A stretch of DNA of 10,238 bases from Micrococcales bacterium (GCA_003157445.1 PMJN01000229.1:1-10238), one strand, 5' to 3'. Counted from the first letter of the stretch, positions 1 to 7,055 are shown. A program made the numbers and translations. Notes: generated by a model from the sequence alone, not told the origin.

Positions 1-1
1 C

Positions 2-97
2 GAGCGCCTGCAGTTGATCCGGGAAGATCTCGTTAACCGGGTTGAGGTACGACCCCTGTCTCGTGCGGGTCAGCACTCGAGCGGTGGGGTGGCGTAG
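2..97 (+). other. Open frame ending at the sdhC start; possible tail of an upstream gene
   Basis: This frame is open from the window edge and ends in TAG at 95-97, directly abutting the GTG start of sdhC and in the same frame. The conceptual peptide (starting ERLQLIREDLVNRV) could be the C-terminus of a co-transcribed upstream gene, but 31 codons can stay open by chance in high-GC DNA. The other two forward frames contain stops. A minus-strand frame is also open across most of this stretch. I recognise no family and no clear promoter. Confidence 0.25.
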
Positions 98-907
98 GTG
101 GCCACCAAGATCGACGCCGGGGTAGGCGCACCAGGGCGCGCGCCGATTGCCGCAACGACGCTGCGCAAGGACAACTGGAAGAAGTCCCCGCTGCTGACCT
201 TCATTGGTCTGTCGGCATTCGTGCTCTACGGCTTGATTCGTACGGCCACCCAGAGCGCTTACTACGTACCGGCCTATCACTACCTGTCGCCGTTCGCCTC
301 ACCGTGTGTGAGCTCGACCTGCGTAGAGGGATCCAGCGAATTCGGGCACTGGTTCGGCGCGTTCCCCGCGATGATCCCGCTGGCCATCGTCACGTTGCCC
401 TTCCTGCTTGGTTTCCGGCTGACGTGCTACTACTACCGCAAGGCGTACTACCGCGCGTTCTGGCAGTCGCCGGTCGCGTGCGCCGTGCCCGAGCCCCGCG
501 GCAAGTACACCGGTGAGACGCGCTTCCCGCTCATCCTGCAGAACGCACACCGCTACTTCTGGATGGTCGCGGTCGTCATCTCAGTGATCAACACCTTTGA
601 CGCGATCAAGGCATTCCAGTCGCCGACCGGCTTCGGTTTTGGTCTGGGCAACATCATCATCACCGCGAACGTTATTTTGCTGTGGTCCTACACGATGGGT
701 TGTCACTCCTGTCGGCACATCACACTCGGCCGGATCAACCACTTCTCCAAGCACCCGGTGCGCTACTGGCTCTACGAGCGCGCCAGCTGGTTGAACGGTC
801 GGCACATGCAGCTTGCATGGACCACCCTGGCCACGCTGGTCCTCACCGATGCATACATCGCGCTGGTTTCCTCCGGCACCATTTCTGATCTGAGGTTTAT
901 CGGATGA
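98..907 (+). CDS. sdhC: Succinate dehydrogenase membrane anchor subunit, Sdh1 type (SdhC)
   Basis: This is the membrane subunit of complex II, which passes electrons from the SdhB iron-sulphur clusters to quinone. The 269-residue protein has about five hydrophobic segments (near residues 32-50, 87-108, 152-168, 184-200 and 238-257), unlike the three-helix SdhC/SdhD pairs of proteobacteria. A short Cys/His-rich motif, GCHSCRH at residues 201-207, follows helix 4, with further histidines at 151 and 236 and cysteines at 70, 75, 110 and 128. Mycobacterial Sdh1 (type F complex II) is known to carry a membrane-embedded Rieske-type [2Fe-2S] cluster in this subunit, so some of these residues are likely ligands; which ones is inference. 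The length fits mycobacterial Sdh1 anchors. The GTG start follows a TAG stop directly and has only a weak G-rich ribosome binding site. Its stop overlaps the sdhA start (ATGA), which implies translational coupling. Confidence 0.88.
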   Translation: MATKIDAGVGAPGRAPIAATTLRKDNWKKSPLLTFIGLSAFVLYGLIRTATQSAYYVPAYHYLSPFASPCVSSTCVEGSSEFGHWFGAFPAMIPLAIVTLPFLLGFRLTCYYYRKAYYRAFWQSPVACAVPEPRGKYTGETRFPLILQNAHRYFWMVAVVISVINTFDAIKAFQSPTGFGFGLGNIIITANVILLWSYTMGCHSCRHITLGRINHFSKHPVRYWLYERASWLNGRHMQLAWTTLATLVLTDAYIALVSSGTISDLRFIG

Positions 908-2856
908 GCAGTCTTCTCGAACGGCACAGTTACGACGTCATAGTGATCGGTGCCGGAGGTGCCGGCCTGCGGGCGGCGATCGAGGCGCGCGAGCAGGGTC
1001 AAAAGACCGCGATCCTTTGCAAGTCCTTGTTCGGCAAGGCCCACACGGTCATGGCCGAGGGCGGCATCGCTGCTTCCATGGGCAACGTCAACTCCAAGGA
1101 CAGCTGGCAGGTCCACTTCTGCGACAGCCTGCGCGGCGGGAAGTTCCTGAACAACCCCCGCATGGTTGAGCTGCATGCCAAAGAAGCCCCGGACCGGGTC
1201 TGGGAGCTTGAGACCTACGGGGCACTGTTCGACCGCACCCCGGACGGCAAGATCAGCCAGCGCAACTTCGGCGGACATGAGTACCCACGGCTCGCCCACG
1301 TAGGGGACCGCACCGGACTTGAGCTCATCCGCACCCTGCAGCAGAAGATCGTCTCCCTCCAGCAGGAAGACCTGCGCGAGTTCGGCGACGCAGAGGCGCG
1401 GATCAAGGTGTTCGCCGAGCTGACCGTCACCGAGCTGGTCAAGGACGGCGACGCTGTGGCCGGCGCCTTCGGGTACTACCGCGAGACCGGCAACTTTGTC
1501 CTCTTCGAGGCACCGGCCATCATCATGGCGACCGGTGGGATCGGCAAGTCCTTCAAGGTCACCAGCAACTCCTGGGAGTACACCGGCGACGGGCACGCGC
1601 TCTGTCTGCGCGCCGGGGCCAACCTGATCAACATGGAGTTCATGCAGTTCCACCCGACCGGCATGATCTGGCCGCCCTCGGTCAAGGGCATCCTGGTTAC
1701 TGAGTCGGTTCGAGGCGATGGCGGGATCCTGACCAACGTCGAGGGCAAGCGCTTCATGTTCAACTATGTCCCTGACGTCTTCCGCGGCCAGTACGCCAAG
1801 ACCGAAGAAGAGGGCGACCGCTGGTACGACGACCAGGAGAACAACAAGCGCCCCCCAGAGCTGCTTCCGCGCGACGAGGTCGCCAGGGCGATCAACAGCG
1901 AGGTCAAGGCCGGACGCGGTACCGAGCACGGCGGTGTGTACCTGGACGTGTCAACCCGGATGCCCGCCGAAGTGATCAAGAAGAAGCTGCCGGCGATGCA
2001 CGCCCAGTTCCTGGAGCTGGCCGATGTTGACATCACCACCCACCCGATGGAGGTGGGCCCGACCGCCCACTACATCATGGGCGGCGTGGAGGTCGACCCG
2101 GACACCGAGGGAACTGCGGTTCCGGGACTGTTCGCGTGCGGCGAGGTCTCCGGAGGAATGCACGGTTCCAACCGGCTCGGTGGCAACTCTCTGTCCGATC
2201 TGATCGTCTTTGGCCGGCGCGCCGGCTTGGGCGCGGCGGCTTATGTCTCCGCCCTCGGCGAGAAGCGGCCAACGGTCTCTGAGGCGGACCTGGAGGCTGC
2301 CGGGAAGGCTGCACTGGCGCCCTTCCATGCGGAGCCACAACCGGGCCCCGACGGAGCAGTCGCTCCGGCCCCCGAGAACCCGTACACCGTCCACACCGAG
2401 CTGCAGCAGGTCATGAGCGACCTGGTCGGTATCATTCGCCGCGAGGGCGAGATCACCGAGGCGCTGCAGAAGCTGCAGTCCTTGCGCAAACGCGCGGAGC
2501 ACGCCGCCGTTGAGGGGCACCGCCAGTTCAATCCCGGGTGGCACCTCGCACTGGACCTGCGCAACATGCTGGACGTCTCGGAGTGCGTGGCCAAGGCAGC
2601 GCTGGAACGCCATGAGAGCCGGGGCGGGCACACCCGCGAGGACTTCCCGATCATGGACCCCAACTGGCGTGGCGTGAACCTGGTGGCTCACCTGGTTCCC
2701 GGGACCAATACCATCGAGCTGACCCACAAGCCGGTGCCGACCATCCGGCCGGACCTGCTGGCCCTGTTCGACCGTTCCGAGCTCGAGAAGTACATGACAG
2801 CGCCCGAGCTGACCGTATTGGATAACCCCCAGGCTGCGGCAGGAGAGAAGGCATGA
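904..2856 (+). CDS. sdhA: Succinate dehydrogenase flavoprotein subunit (SdhA)
   Basis: This is the catalytic subunit that oxidises succinate to fumarate and passes electrons via FAD to SdhB on the cytoplasmic side. The 650-residue protein has the complete family order. The dinucleotide-binding GAGGAG lies at residues 17-22. The HTVMAEGGIAAS segment includes His47, aligned with the histidine that carries covalent FAD in SdhA/FrdA. QFHPTG at 248-253 contains the substrate-site histidine. LPRDEVAR at 321-328 contains the probable proton-shuttle arginine (Arg323). PTAHY at 386-390 and the SGGMHGSNRLGGNSLSD segment at 416-432 supply further substrate and FAD contacts. A helical domain and the C-terminal HTREDFP motif follow. 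The ATG overlaps the sdhC stop, and the gene's own stop overlaps the sdhB start. Succinate dehydrogenase rather than fumarate reductase is inferred from the Sdh1-type operon; sequence alone does not fix direction. Confidence 0.96.
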   Translation: MSSLLERHSYDVIVIGAGGAGLRAAIEAREQGQKTAILCKSLFGKAHTVMAEGGIAASMGNVNSKDSWQVHFCDSLRGGKFLNNPRMVELHAKEAPDRVWELETYGALFDRTPDGKISQRNFGGHEYPRLAHVGDRTGLELIRTLQQKIVSLQQEDLREFGDAEARIKVFAELTVTELVKDGDAVAGAFGYYRETGNFVLFEAPAIIMATGGIGKSFKVTSNSWEYTGDGHALCLRAGANLINMEFMQFHPTGMIWPPSVKGILVTESVRGDGGILTNVEGKRFMFNYVPDVFRGQYAKTEEEGDRWYDDQENNKRPPELLPRDEVARAINSEVKAGRGTEHGGVYLDVSTRMPAEVIKKKLPAMHAQFLELADVDITTHPMEVGPTAHYIMGGVEVDPDTEGTAVPGLFACGEVSGGMHGSNRLGGNSLSDLIVFGRRAGLGAAAYVSALGEKRPTVSEADLEAAGKAALAPFHAEPQPGPDGAVAPAPENPYTVHTELQQVMSDLVGIIRREGEITEALQKLQSLRKRAEHAAVEGHRQFNPGWHLALDLRNMLDVSECVAKAALERHESRGGHTREDFPIMDPNWRGVNLVAHLVPGTNTIELTHKPVPTIRPDLLALFDRSELEKYMTAPELTVLDNPQAAAGEKA

Positions 2857-3608
2857 GCTACAAGTCGAAGTTCAAGGTCTGGCGTGGCGATGCCGACGGT
2901 GGCGATCTGAACGACTACACCGTCGATGTCAACGAGGGCGAGGTGCTGCTTGACGTCATCCACCGGCTGCAGGCCACCCAGGCTCCGGACCTTGCCGTGC
3001 GCTGGAACTGCAAGGCGGGCAAGTGTGGGTCCTGCAGCGCCGAGGTCAATGGCAAGCCCAGTTTGCTGTGTATGACCCGGATGAACACCTTCGTCCCGGA
3101 GGAGACGGTGACGGTGACGCCGATGCGCACCTTCCCGATCATCCGAGATCTGGTCACGGACGTCTCCTTCAACTACGAGAAGGCCCGCCAGATCCCGGCC
3201 TTCTCCCCGCCCAAGGGCGTGGCACCAGGTGACTACCGGATGAAGCAGCTCGATGTGGAACGCTCGCAGGAGTTCCGCAAGTGTATCGAGTGCTTCCTGT
3301 GCCAGGACGTCTGTCACGTGGTCCGCGACCACGACGACAACAAGAAGGCTTTCTCCGGACCGCGGTTCCTGATCCGGGCAGCCGAGCTCTCCATGCACCC
3401 GCTGGACAGCAACCCCGATCGTGCCGAGTTCGCCCGGGACGAGCAGGGGATCGGTCTGTGCAACATCACCAAGTGCTGCACAGAGGTCTGCCCCGAGCAC
3501 ATCAAGATCACCGACAACGCCATCATTCCGATGAAGGAACGAGTCGTTGACAAGAAGTACGACCCGCTGGTCTGGCTGGGGTCGAAGATCGGGATTCACC
3601 ACGACTGA
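2853..3608 (+). CDS. sdhB: Succinate dehydrogenase iron-sulphur subunit (SdhB)
   Basis: This is the electron-relay subunit between SdhA flavin and the membrane anchor. The 251 residues contain an N-terminal plant-type ferredoxin domain with Cys53, Cys58, Cys61 and Cys73 for [2Fe-2S]. A C-terminal alpha-helical ferredoxin domain carries CIECFLCQDVC at 144-154 and CNITKCCTEVCP at 203-214. By family spacing, Cys144/147/150 with Cys213 would hold [4Fe-4S], and Cys154/203/209 would hold [3Fe-4S]. Cys208 is an extra adjacent cysteine, which I believe is shared with Sdh1-type relatives. The start is fixed by AGGAG at 2841-2845 and the ATGA overlap with sdhA. The gene is complete, intact and last in the operon; a long palindrome follows 12 bases after its stop. 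Confidence 0.96.
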   Translation: MSYKSKFKVWRGDADGGDLNDYTVDVNEGEVLLDVIHRLQATQAPDLAVRWNCKAGKCGSCSAEVNGKPSLLCMTRMNTFVPEETVTVTPMRTFPIIRDLVTDVSFNYEKARQIPAFSPPKGVAPGDYRMKQLDVERSQEFRKCIECFLCQDVCHVVRDHDDNKKAFSGPRFLIRAAELSMHPLDSNPDRAEFARDEQGIGLCNITKCCTEVCPEHIKITDNAIIPMKERVVDKKYDPLVWLGSKIGIHHD

Positions 3609-3620
3609 GTGGCCCTCTCC

Positions 3621-3656
3621 AATGCACGCCCGGCCTTCCAAGGTCGGGCGTGCATT
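3621..3656 (+). terminator. Probable sdh operon terminator (36-nt palindrome)
   Basis: The arms AATGCACGCCCG (3621-3632) and CGGGCGTGCATT (3645-3656) are perfect 12-base complements. The pairing continues inward through a G-U pair and CCT/AGG, leaving a four-base loop. It starts 12 bases after the sdhB stop. No T-tract follows, as is common for actinobacterial terminators. The hairpin lies inside the open frame that continues into the pseudogene downstream, which argues against that frame being translated from 3609. Confidence 0.75.
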
Positions 3657-4063
3657 GCGCTCGACGGGGCTCGCCTCTTCGACCGCCCCGCTATCTACCA
3701 CGGCGGCCCCATGGAGGTCTTCCAGCGTGCGGAGGCCAGCACCTTCTTCGGTCGTGAGATCGGGATCATGTACACGCACGCCCACCTGCGCTATGCCGAG
3801 GCCCTTGCCCGCCACGGCGACGGCGAGCGGCTGCTTGAAGCCCTTGCCCTGGCTAACCCCATCGGCGTGACCGAACGCGGGCCGAACGCGCAGCGCCGGC
3901 AGTCCACGTGCTACTACTCCTCATCGATGCGGCCTTTTGCGACAGAGACCAAGCAGCTGCGCGCTACAGCGAGGTGATGGCGGCCGCGGTGCCGCTCGAG
4001 GGTGGGTGGCGGGTCTACTCCTCTGGCCCAGGCCTCTTCCTGCGCCTAGCTCTCCTACTATGA
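3657..4063 (+). pseudogene. C-terminal remnant of a GH94/GH36-like glycoside phosphorylase, frameshifted
   Basis: The frame reads IYHGGPMEVFQRAE, GREIGIMYTHAHLRYAEA, NPIG, RQSTCYYSSS, then breaks. Reading continues one frame over from about 3926 as DAAF, DRDQAAARYSEV and GGWRVYSSGPGL, to a TGA at 4061-4063. Together these look like the C-terminal ~135 residues of a cellobiose-phosphorylase-like (GH94/GH36-like) protein, whose full length is usually 700 residues or more. Most of the gene is therefore missing: only about 50 bases separate this fragment from sdhB, and they are filled by the sdh terminator. The break fits loss of one base in an ancestral SSSDAAF codon run. There are no other stops and codon use is still normal, so the decay looks recent. 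An intact 122-codon frame can be read from GTG 3609 to 3977, but it runs through the terminator and out of the homologous frame. The family call is from memory of motifs and is moderately sure; pseudogene status is surer. Confidence 0.65.
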
Positions 4064-4222
4064 CCGCACCATGACTTCGCGGACCGACCCCGGCGAGACC
4101 ATCGTCACGGTTGGACCGGATGCCTCCAGCGGCGCCAGCGCCCGGATCACGGTGACGAGCTGACCAACCCCGATAGCATCCTGCACAGCCAACACAATGT
4201 TGGGCGATGCTGACGGAGCTGA
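4064..4222. other. Intergenic scar with a stem-loop at 4175-4211
   Basis: No supported gene is present. CCAACA (4189-4194) and TGTTGG (4198-4203) form a 6-bp stem with a 3-base loop. They are nested in an outer pair AGCATC (4175-4180) and GATGCT (4206-4211). A 30-codon ATG frame at 4071-4163 has no ribosome binding site and no recognised relatives. Its Thr/Ser/Gly/Ala-rich product could be the disordered tail of a transposon protein, but this is speculation. Confidence 0.35.
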
Positions 4223-4261
4223 GGGGTTGACATCCTCCCGGCCCCGCACGACCGGGTTTCC
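4223..4261. mobile_element. IS200/IS605-like element end (solo remnant)
   Basis: GGGGTTGACATCCTCCC (4223-4239) matches, as I recall it, the conserved end sequence that accompanies tnpB-bearing IS200/IS605-type elements in many bacteria. There it is followed by a GC hairpin and then ATTCC. Here CCCGG (4237-4241) pairs with CCGGG (4252-4256) across a 10-base loop, and TTTCCA follows, close to the usual layout. No transposase or tnpB frame lies nearby, so this would be an orphan or decayed end. The loop is longer and the stem shorter than in typical copies. It could instead be a REP-like element. Confidence 0.5.
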
Positions 4262-4278
4262 ACCCTAGGAGTGAGCCG

Positions 4279-5568
4279 ATGACGGTCACGGGCAGTGCCA
4301 AGGCGGCGAGCGCGGAACCTGCGCGGACCGCCGCACCGGGCACGCTGCACGTGGGGCGCCTGAACGTCCCGCTGTCCATCTGGTTGCCGCTGGCCGCCTT
4401 CGCCCTGACCCGGCTCTACAGCTTTGCTGTCATCTCCTGGGCGGCTCGCAAGCAGGTGGCCCTACCATCGGCGGCTCACCCGGGTATCTACCAGTTCGCG
4501 GCGCACCCCACCTCGCCTGGCTACCTAGCTCTGATCACCAACTGGGACGGTCAGTGGTACCAACGCATTGCCACCCTGGGCTATCACCTACCCGCCCATG
4601 GCGCCCCCGGTCTGAAGGACGCACTGAGGATGTACGCGTTCCTGCCTCTGTTCCCCACGGTCGTGGGCGCCATGATGACGTGGGCAGGTCTGAGCTTCGC
4701 CGTCTGCGTCACGATCGTGAACGTGACAGCGGGCGCAGCCGCCATGGTCGTGATGTTCGCCCTGCTCGAACGCACGGCTGGCTGGTTCGTGGCCAGCGCT
4801 GCGGTCCTGTTCACCTGCTGCTTCGTGGCGGCACCGCTCTTGCAGGCCGCCTACGCCGAGAGCATCGCGTTGCTGTTGGTATGCACAGTCCTGCTGCTTG
4901 TTGCGCAACGCCGCTACGGCTGGGCGGTGGTGGCCGTGGTCCTACTGTCGCTGACCAGGCTGGTGACCCCGCCGTTGGCGGTCGTGGTGATCGTTCACGC
5001 GGTCATGCGTTTCCGCAACCGGACACAGGACCCCATAGGCCGTGGGGAAGCCGTCTGGATGGCAGTGCTGGCTGTCGTGTCCGCGGCCTCGGTCTCTTTG
5101 TGGTCGACGATCACGACCGTGATCACCAGCGGGGTCAAGACCACCGGTGCCAGCCGTGCAAGCGTCTCTGGCGCGGTGACCGCCGGCCGGTTCGGCTGGT
5201 TTACCAACGCCGACGAGCACATCGGCTGGGTCGCAGTGGTCGGCCTTGCGCTCTTGGTGGTCCTTCTGGTGGCTCTGGCGCTCAGCCCTTGGACGCGGAG
5301 TTGGGGGGTCGAGGTGCGAACGTGGTTCGCGGCCTACCCGACCTACCTGTTGTTCGTGGCCGGTGTCGACGGCGGAATACTTCGCTACCTCCTGCTCGGA
5401 TTCCCGTTGTCGTTGCTGATGGTGGGCAGCCCCAAGCCGGGCACGGTGCCGCACAAGCGGGCAGTTCTGGTGGTGGCCGCATCGGTCATCGGGCTGGCGC
5501 TGCAGATCCCCTGGGTCACCCATGCGCTGGTGGTGACGCAGTACGCCGGCAAGCCCTGGTTACCCTGA
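4279..5568 (+). CDS. PIG-V-like GT-C mannosyltransferase, polytopic membrane protein
   Basis: The 429-residue, highly hydrophobic protein shows the layout of bacterial relatives of PIG-V, the GPI mannosyltransferase. A first membrane helix (about 32-52) is followed by a loop with NWDGQWYQRIATLGY at 88-102, where WDGxWY is the family's acidic active-site motif. Then come AFLPLFP at 120-126, AYAESIALLL at 191-200, and a late GGILRYLLLGFP at 366-376. Enzymes of this class take mannose from a polyprenyl-phosphate carrier and act on the outer face of the membrane. The acceptor here is unknown; lipoglycan or glycoprotein is possible. The start is supported by AGGAG at 4267-4271, seven bases before ATG. 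It heads a unit with the next two genes, the next start lying four bases after its stop. About ten membrane segments are expected. Confidence 0.72.
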   Translation: MTVTGSAKAASAEPARTAAPGTLHVGRLNVPLSIWLPLAAFALTRLYSFAVISWAARKQVALPSAAHPGIYQFAAHPTSPGYLALITNWDGQWYQRIATLGYHLPAHGAPGLKDALRMYAFLPLFPTVVGAMMTWAGLSFAVCVTIVNVTAGAAAMVVMFALLERTAGWFVASAAVLFTCCFVAAPLLQAAYAESIALLLVCTVLLLVAQRRYGWAVVAVVLLSLTRLVTPPLAVVVIVHAVMRFRNRTQDPIGRGEAVWMAVLAVVSAASVSLWSTITTVITSGVKTTGASRASVSGAVTAGRFGWFTNADEHIGWVAVVGLALLVVLLVALALSPWTRSWGVEVRTWFAAYPTYLLFVAGVDGGILRYLLLGFPLSLLMVGSPKPGTVPHKRAVLVVAASVIGLALQIPWVTHALVVTQYAGKPWLP

Positions 5569-5572
5569 GATA

Positions 5573-6472
5573 GTGAGCGAACTGGGCAACGTCAACGGCA
5601 GCAAGGGCAACCGGGATCAGAGCACGCGCGCAGATGCGGTCCGGGTCTGGGTCAACGGGGAACAGGTGGACCCTACGGCTCCCACGATCGCCGCCCTCGA
5701 TCACGGCCTGACTGTGGGCGACGGAGTCTTCGAAACATGCAAGGTCATTGACGGAGTCCCCTTCGCTCTGACGCGACACGCAGCACGGCTGGATCGTTCG
5801 ATGGCCGGGCTCGGCCTGCCGGCAGCCGACCATGACCTTCTCGATGCCGGGATCAAGTCGGTACTCGCGGGGGAGCCGATCGCGTTCGGACGACTTCGCT
5901 ACACCGTCACTGCTGGCACAGGCCCTCTCGGATCAGAGCGCCTTGACTCAACGCTGACCTACATCGTCGCCGCTGGCTCCCAGCCGCCGAACCCTGCCAG
6001 CGCTAAGCTCATCGTCGTTCCCTGGACCCGGAACGAACACGGCGCCGCGGCGGGACTCAAAACCACCTCATATGCGGAGAACGTGGTGGCGCTTGCCTTC
6101 GCCCAGAAGCGCGGGGGTGTGGAGGCCCTCTTCGCCAACACGGCGGGCAACCTGTGCGAGGGCACAGGGTCCAACGTCTTCGTGGTCGTGGGCGGTGAGA
6201 TCCTCACGCCGGACCTGGCATCCGGGCCCCTGGCTGGGGTCACTCGCGAGCTCATCATTCAGTGGTGTCGACAAGAGGGTCTGACAGTTCGCACCGAGCC
6301 GCTGCCAATGTCGATGCTAGACCAGGCGGCTGAGGTGTTCATCACATCCTCGACCAAGGACGTCCTGGCCGTTCACGCTATCGACGAACGGCCGATCGCG
6401 GCTCCGGGCCCGGTGACCGCCCGCGCTGGTGAGATCTTCGCCCGACTGTCAGCCGAACACCTCGACCCGTGA
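5573..6472 (+). CDS. Class-IV PLP enzyme: aminodeoxychorismate lyase or branched-chain-type aminotransferase
   Basis: The 299-residue protein has the fold-type IV signature. It opens with VWVNGEQVDP and DHGLTVGDGVFET (residues 43-55), followed by RHAARLDRSM (68-77) and GRLRYTVTAG (106-115). GLKTTSYAENV at 161-171 has Lys163 as the likely PLP Schiff-base lysine. NLCEGTGSNVF at 193-203 has Glu196 near the cofactor ring nitrogen, and TSSTKDVLAVHAID at 258-271 follows. This group includes 4-amino-4-deoxychorismate lyase (PabC, folate synthesis), branched-chain aminotransferase and D-amino-acid transaminase. The short SSTKDV segment and overall look favour a PabC-like protein, but no pabA/pabB neighbour is visible to settle it. 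The GTG start lies four bases after the previous stop with no clear ribosome binding site, so translation is probably coupled. The only later GTG would remove a conserved strand. The stop overlaps the next gene. Confidence 0.85.
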   Translation: MSELGNVNGSKGNRDQSTRADAVRVWVNGEQVDPTAPTIAALDHGLTVGDGVFETCKVIDGVPFALTRHAARLDRSMAGLGLPAADHDLLDAGIKSVLAGEPIAFGRLRYTVTAGTGPLGSERLDSTLTYIVAAGSQPPNPASAKLIVVPWTRNEHGAAAGLKTTSYAENVVALAFAQKRGGVEALFANTAGNLCEGTGSNVFVVVGGEILTPDLASGPLAGVTRELIIQWCRQEGLTVRTEPLPMSMLDQAAEVFITSSTKDVLAVHAIDERPIAAPGPVTARAGEIFARLSAEHLDP

Positions 6473-6927
6473 ACCGAGGATGCCGCAGGCAGGGTGTAGA
6501 CCACAACCTCACCCCGGACGCTGCCGACGACGACTGGCCGTGGCGTCGCAAGATCCGCTCGAACCGGCACTCCCACATGATCTATCGCATCGTTGTGGCC
6601 ATCGTAGGGCTGGTCATCGTTGTGCTTGGTCTGATCATGGTCCCGTTGCCTGGCCAGGGCTGGCTCGTGGTGATCCTCGGACTGGCCGTCTTGGCCTCGG
6701 AGTTCGACTGGGCCAAGCGATTGCTGTATCTGGTGCGGCGCGCACTCAAAGCCTGGACCGAGTGGCTCTTGGGCCAACCTTGGTGGATAAAGGGGTTGGT
6801 GCTCCTACTGACCGCCGCCGCAGTCGTAGCATTCGTCTGGTTGATGCTCCTGATCAGCGGTGTCCCCGGCTACTTACCTGACGTCGTGCAGCAGTGGCTC
6901 ACAAACCTCCCCGGCCTTGGCAAATGA
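6469..6927 (+). CDS. PGPGW-type small membrane protein (TIGR02611-like)
   Basis: The 152-residue protein has a charged, probably cytoplasmic N-terminus (1-37) with RRKIRSNRHSH. A first helix at about 38-58 runs into PLPGQGW at 59-65, then a short hydrophobic stretch and LASEFDWAKRLL at 75-86. An amphipathic linker and a second long helix at about 108-130 follow. The P-x-PGxGW plus ASEFxWAKR arrangement is the hallmark of a conserved actinobacterial family of unknown function. The middle Pro of the usual PGPGW is Gln here. GTG overlaps the preceding stop (GTGA), so it belongs to the same unit as the two genes upstream. I infer no function beyond membrane location. Confidence 0.75.
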   Translation: MNRGCRRQGVDHNLTPDAADDDWPWRRKIRSNRHSHMIYRIVVAIVGLVIVVLGLIMVPLPGQGWLVVILGLAVLASEFDWAKRLLYLVRRALKAWTEWLLGQPWWIKGLVLLLTAAAVVAFVWLMLLISGVPGYLPDVVQQWLTNLPGLGK

Positions 6928-7055
6928 AGGACACCTTAGGTGTGGCGCTGTGTAGGGCAACTCGACCAGCGCCCTCAGGGCAGCCGATTAGCGGTCGACC
7001 AAGGAGAGCGGCTATTCTTCCTCTCCGCTACCCGTATGACCGGGCGGCACAGTCC
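6928..7055. other. Intergenic region with inverted repeats before tRNA-Val
   Basis: Four bases after the stop, ACACCT-T-AGGTGT (6931-6943) forms a short near-perfect palindrome that could be a weak terminator. GGCGCT (6944-6949) pairs with AGCGCC (6968-6973), and GGAGAG (7003-7008) pairs with CTCTCC (7021-7026). TATTCT at 7013-7018 is a possible -10 element for the tRNA, but I see no good -35. No gene is supported. Confidence 0.35.

Noticed and set aside
772..1929. Minus-strand open frame of 385 codons
   Set aside because: It is the antisense shadow of sdhC/sdhA with no family motifs.
2688..3815. Minus-strand open frame of 375 codons
   Set aside because: It lies opposite sdhA/sdhB and the terminator; low-complexity composition and no recognisable domain.
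4071..4163. 30-codon ATG frame between the pseudogene and the IS-like end
   Set aside because: It has no ribosome binding site and no recognised relatives. At best it is a transposon-protein tail, so it is not called as a gene.
4227..4255. TTGACA as a -35 promoter element for the gene at 4279
   Set aside because: At 17 bases spacing the -10 position reads GACCGG, unlike TANNNT. The TTGACA is explained by the IS-end motif.
4554..5573. Plus-strand open frame of 339 codons
   Set aside because: It is an alternative frame inside the PIG-V-like gene, very Arg/Gly-rich and without membrane segments or motifs.
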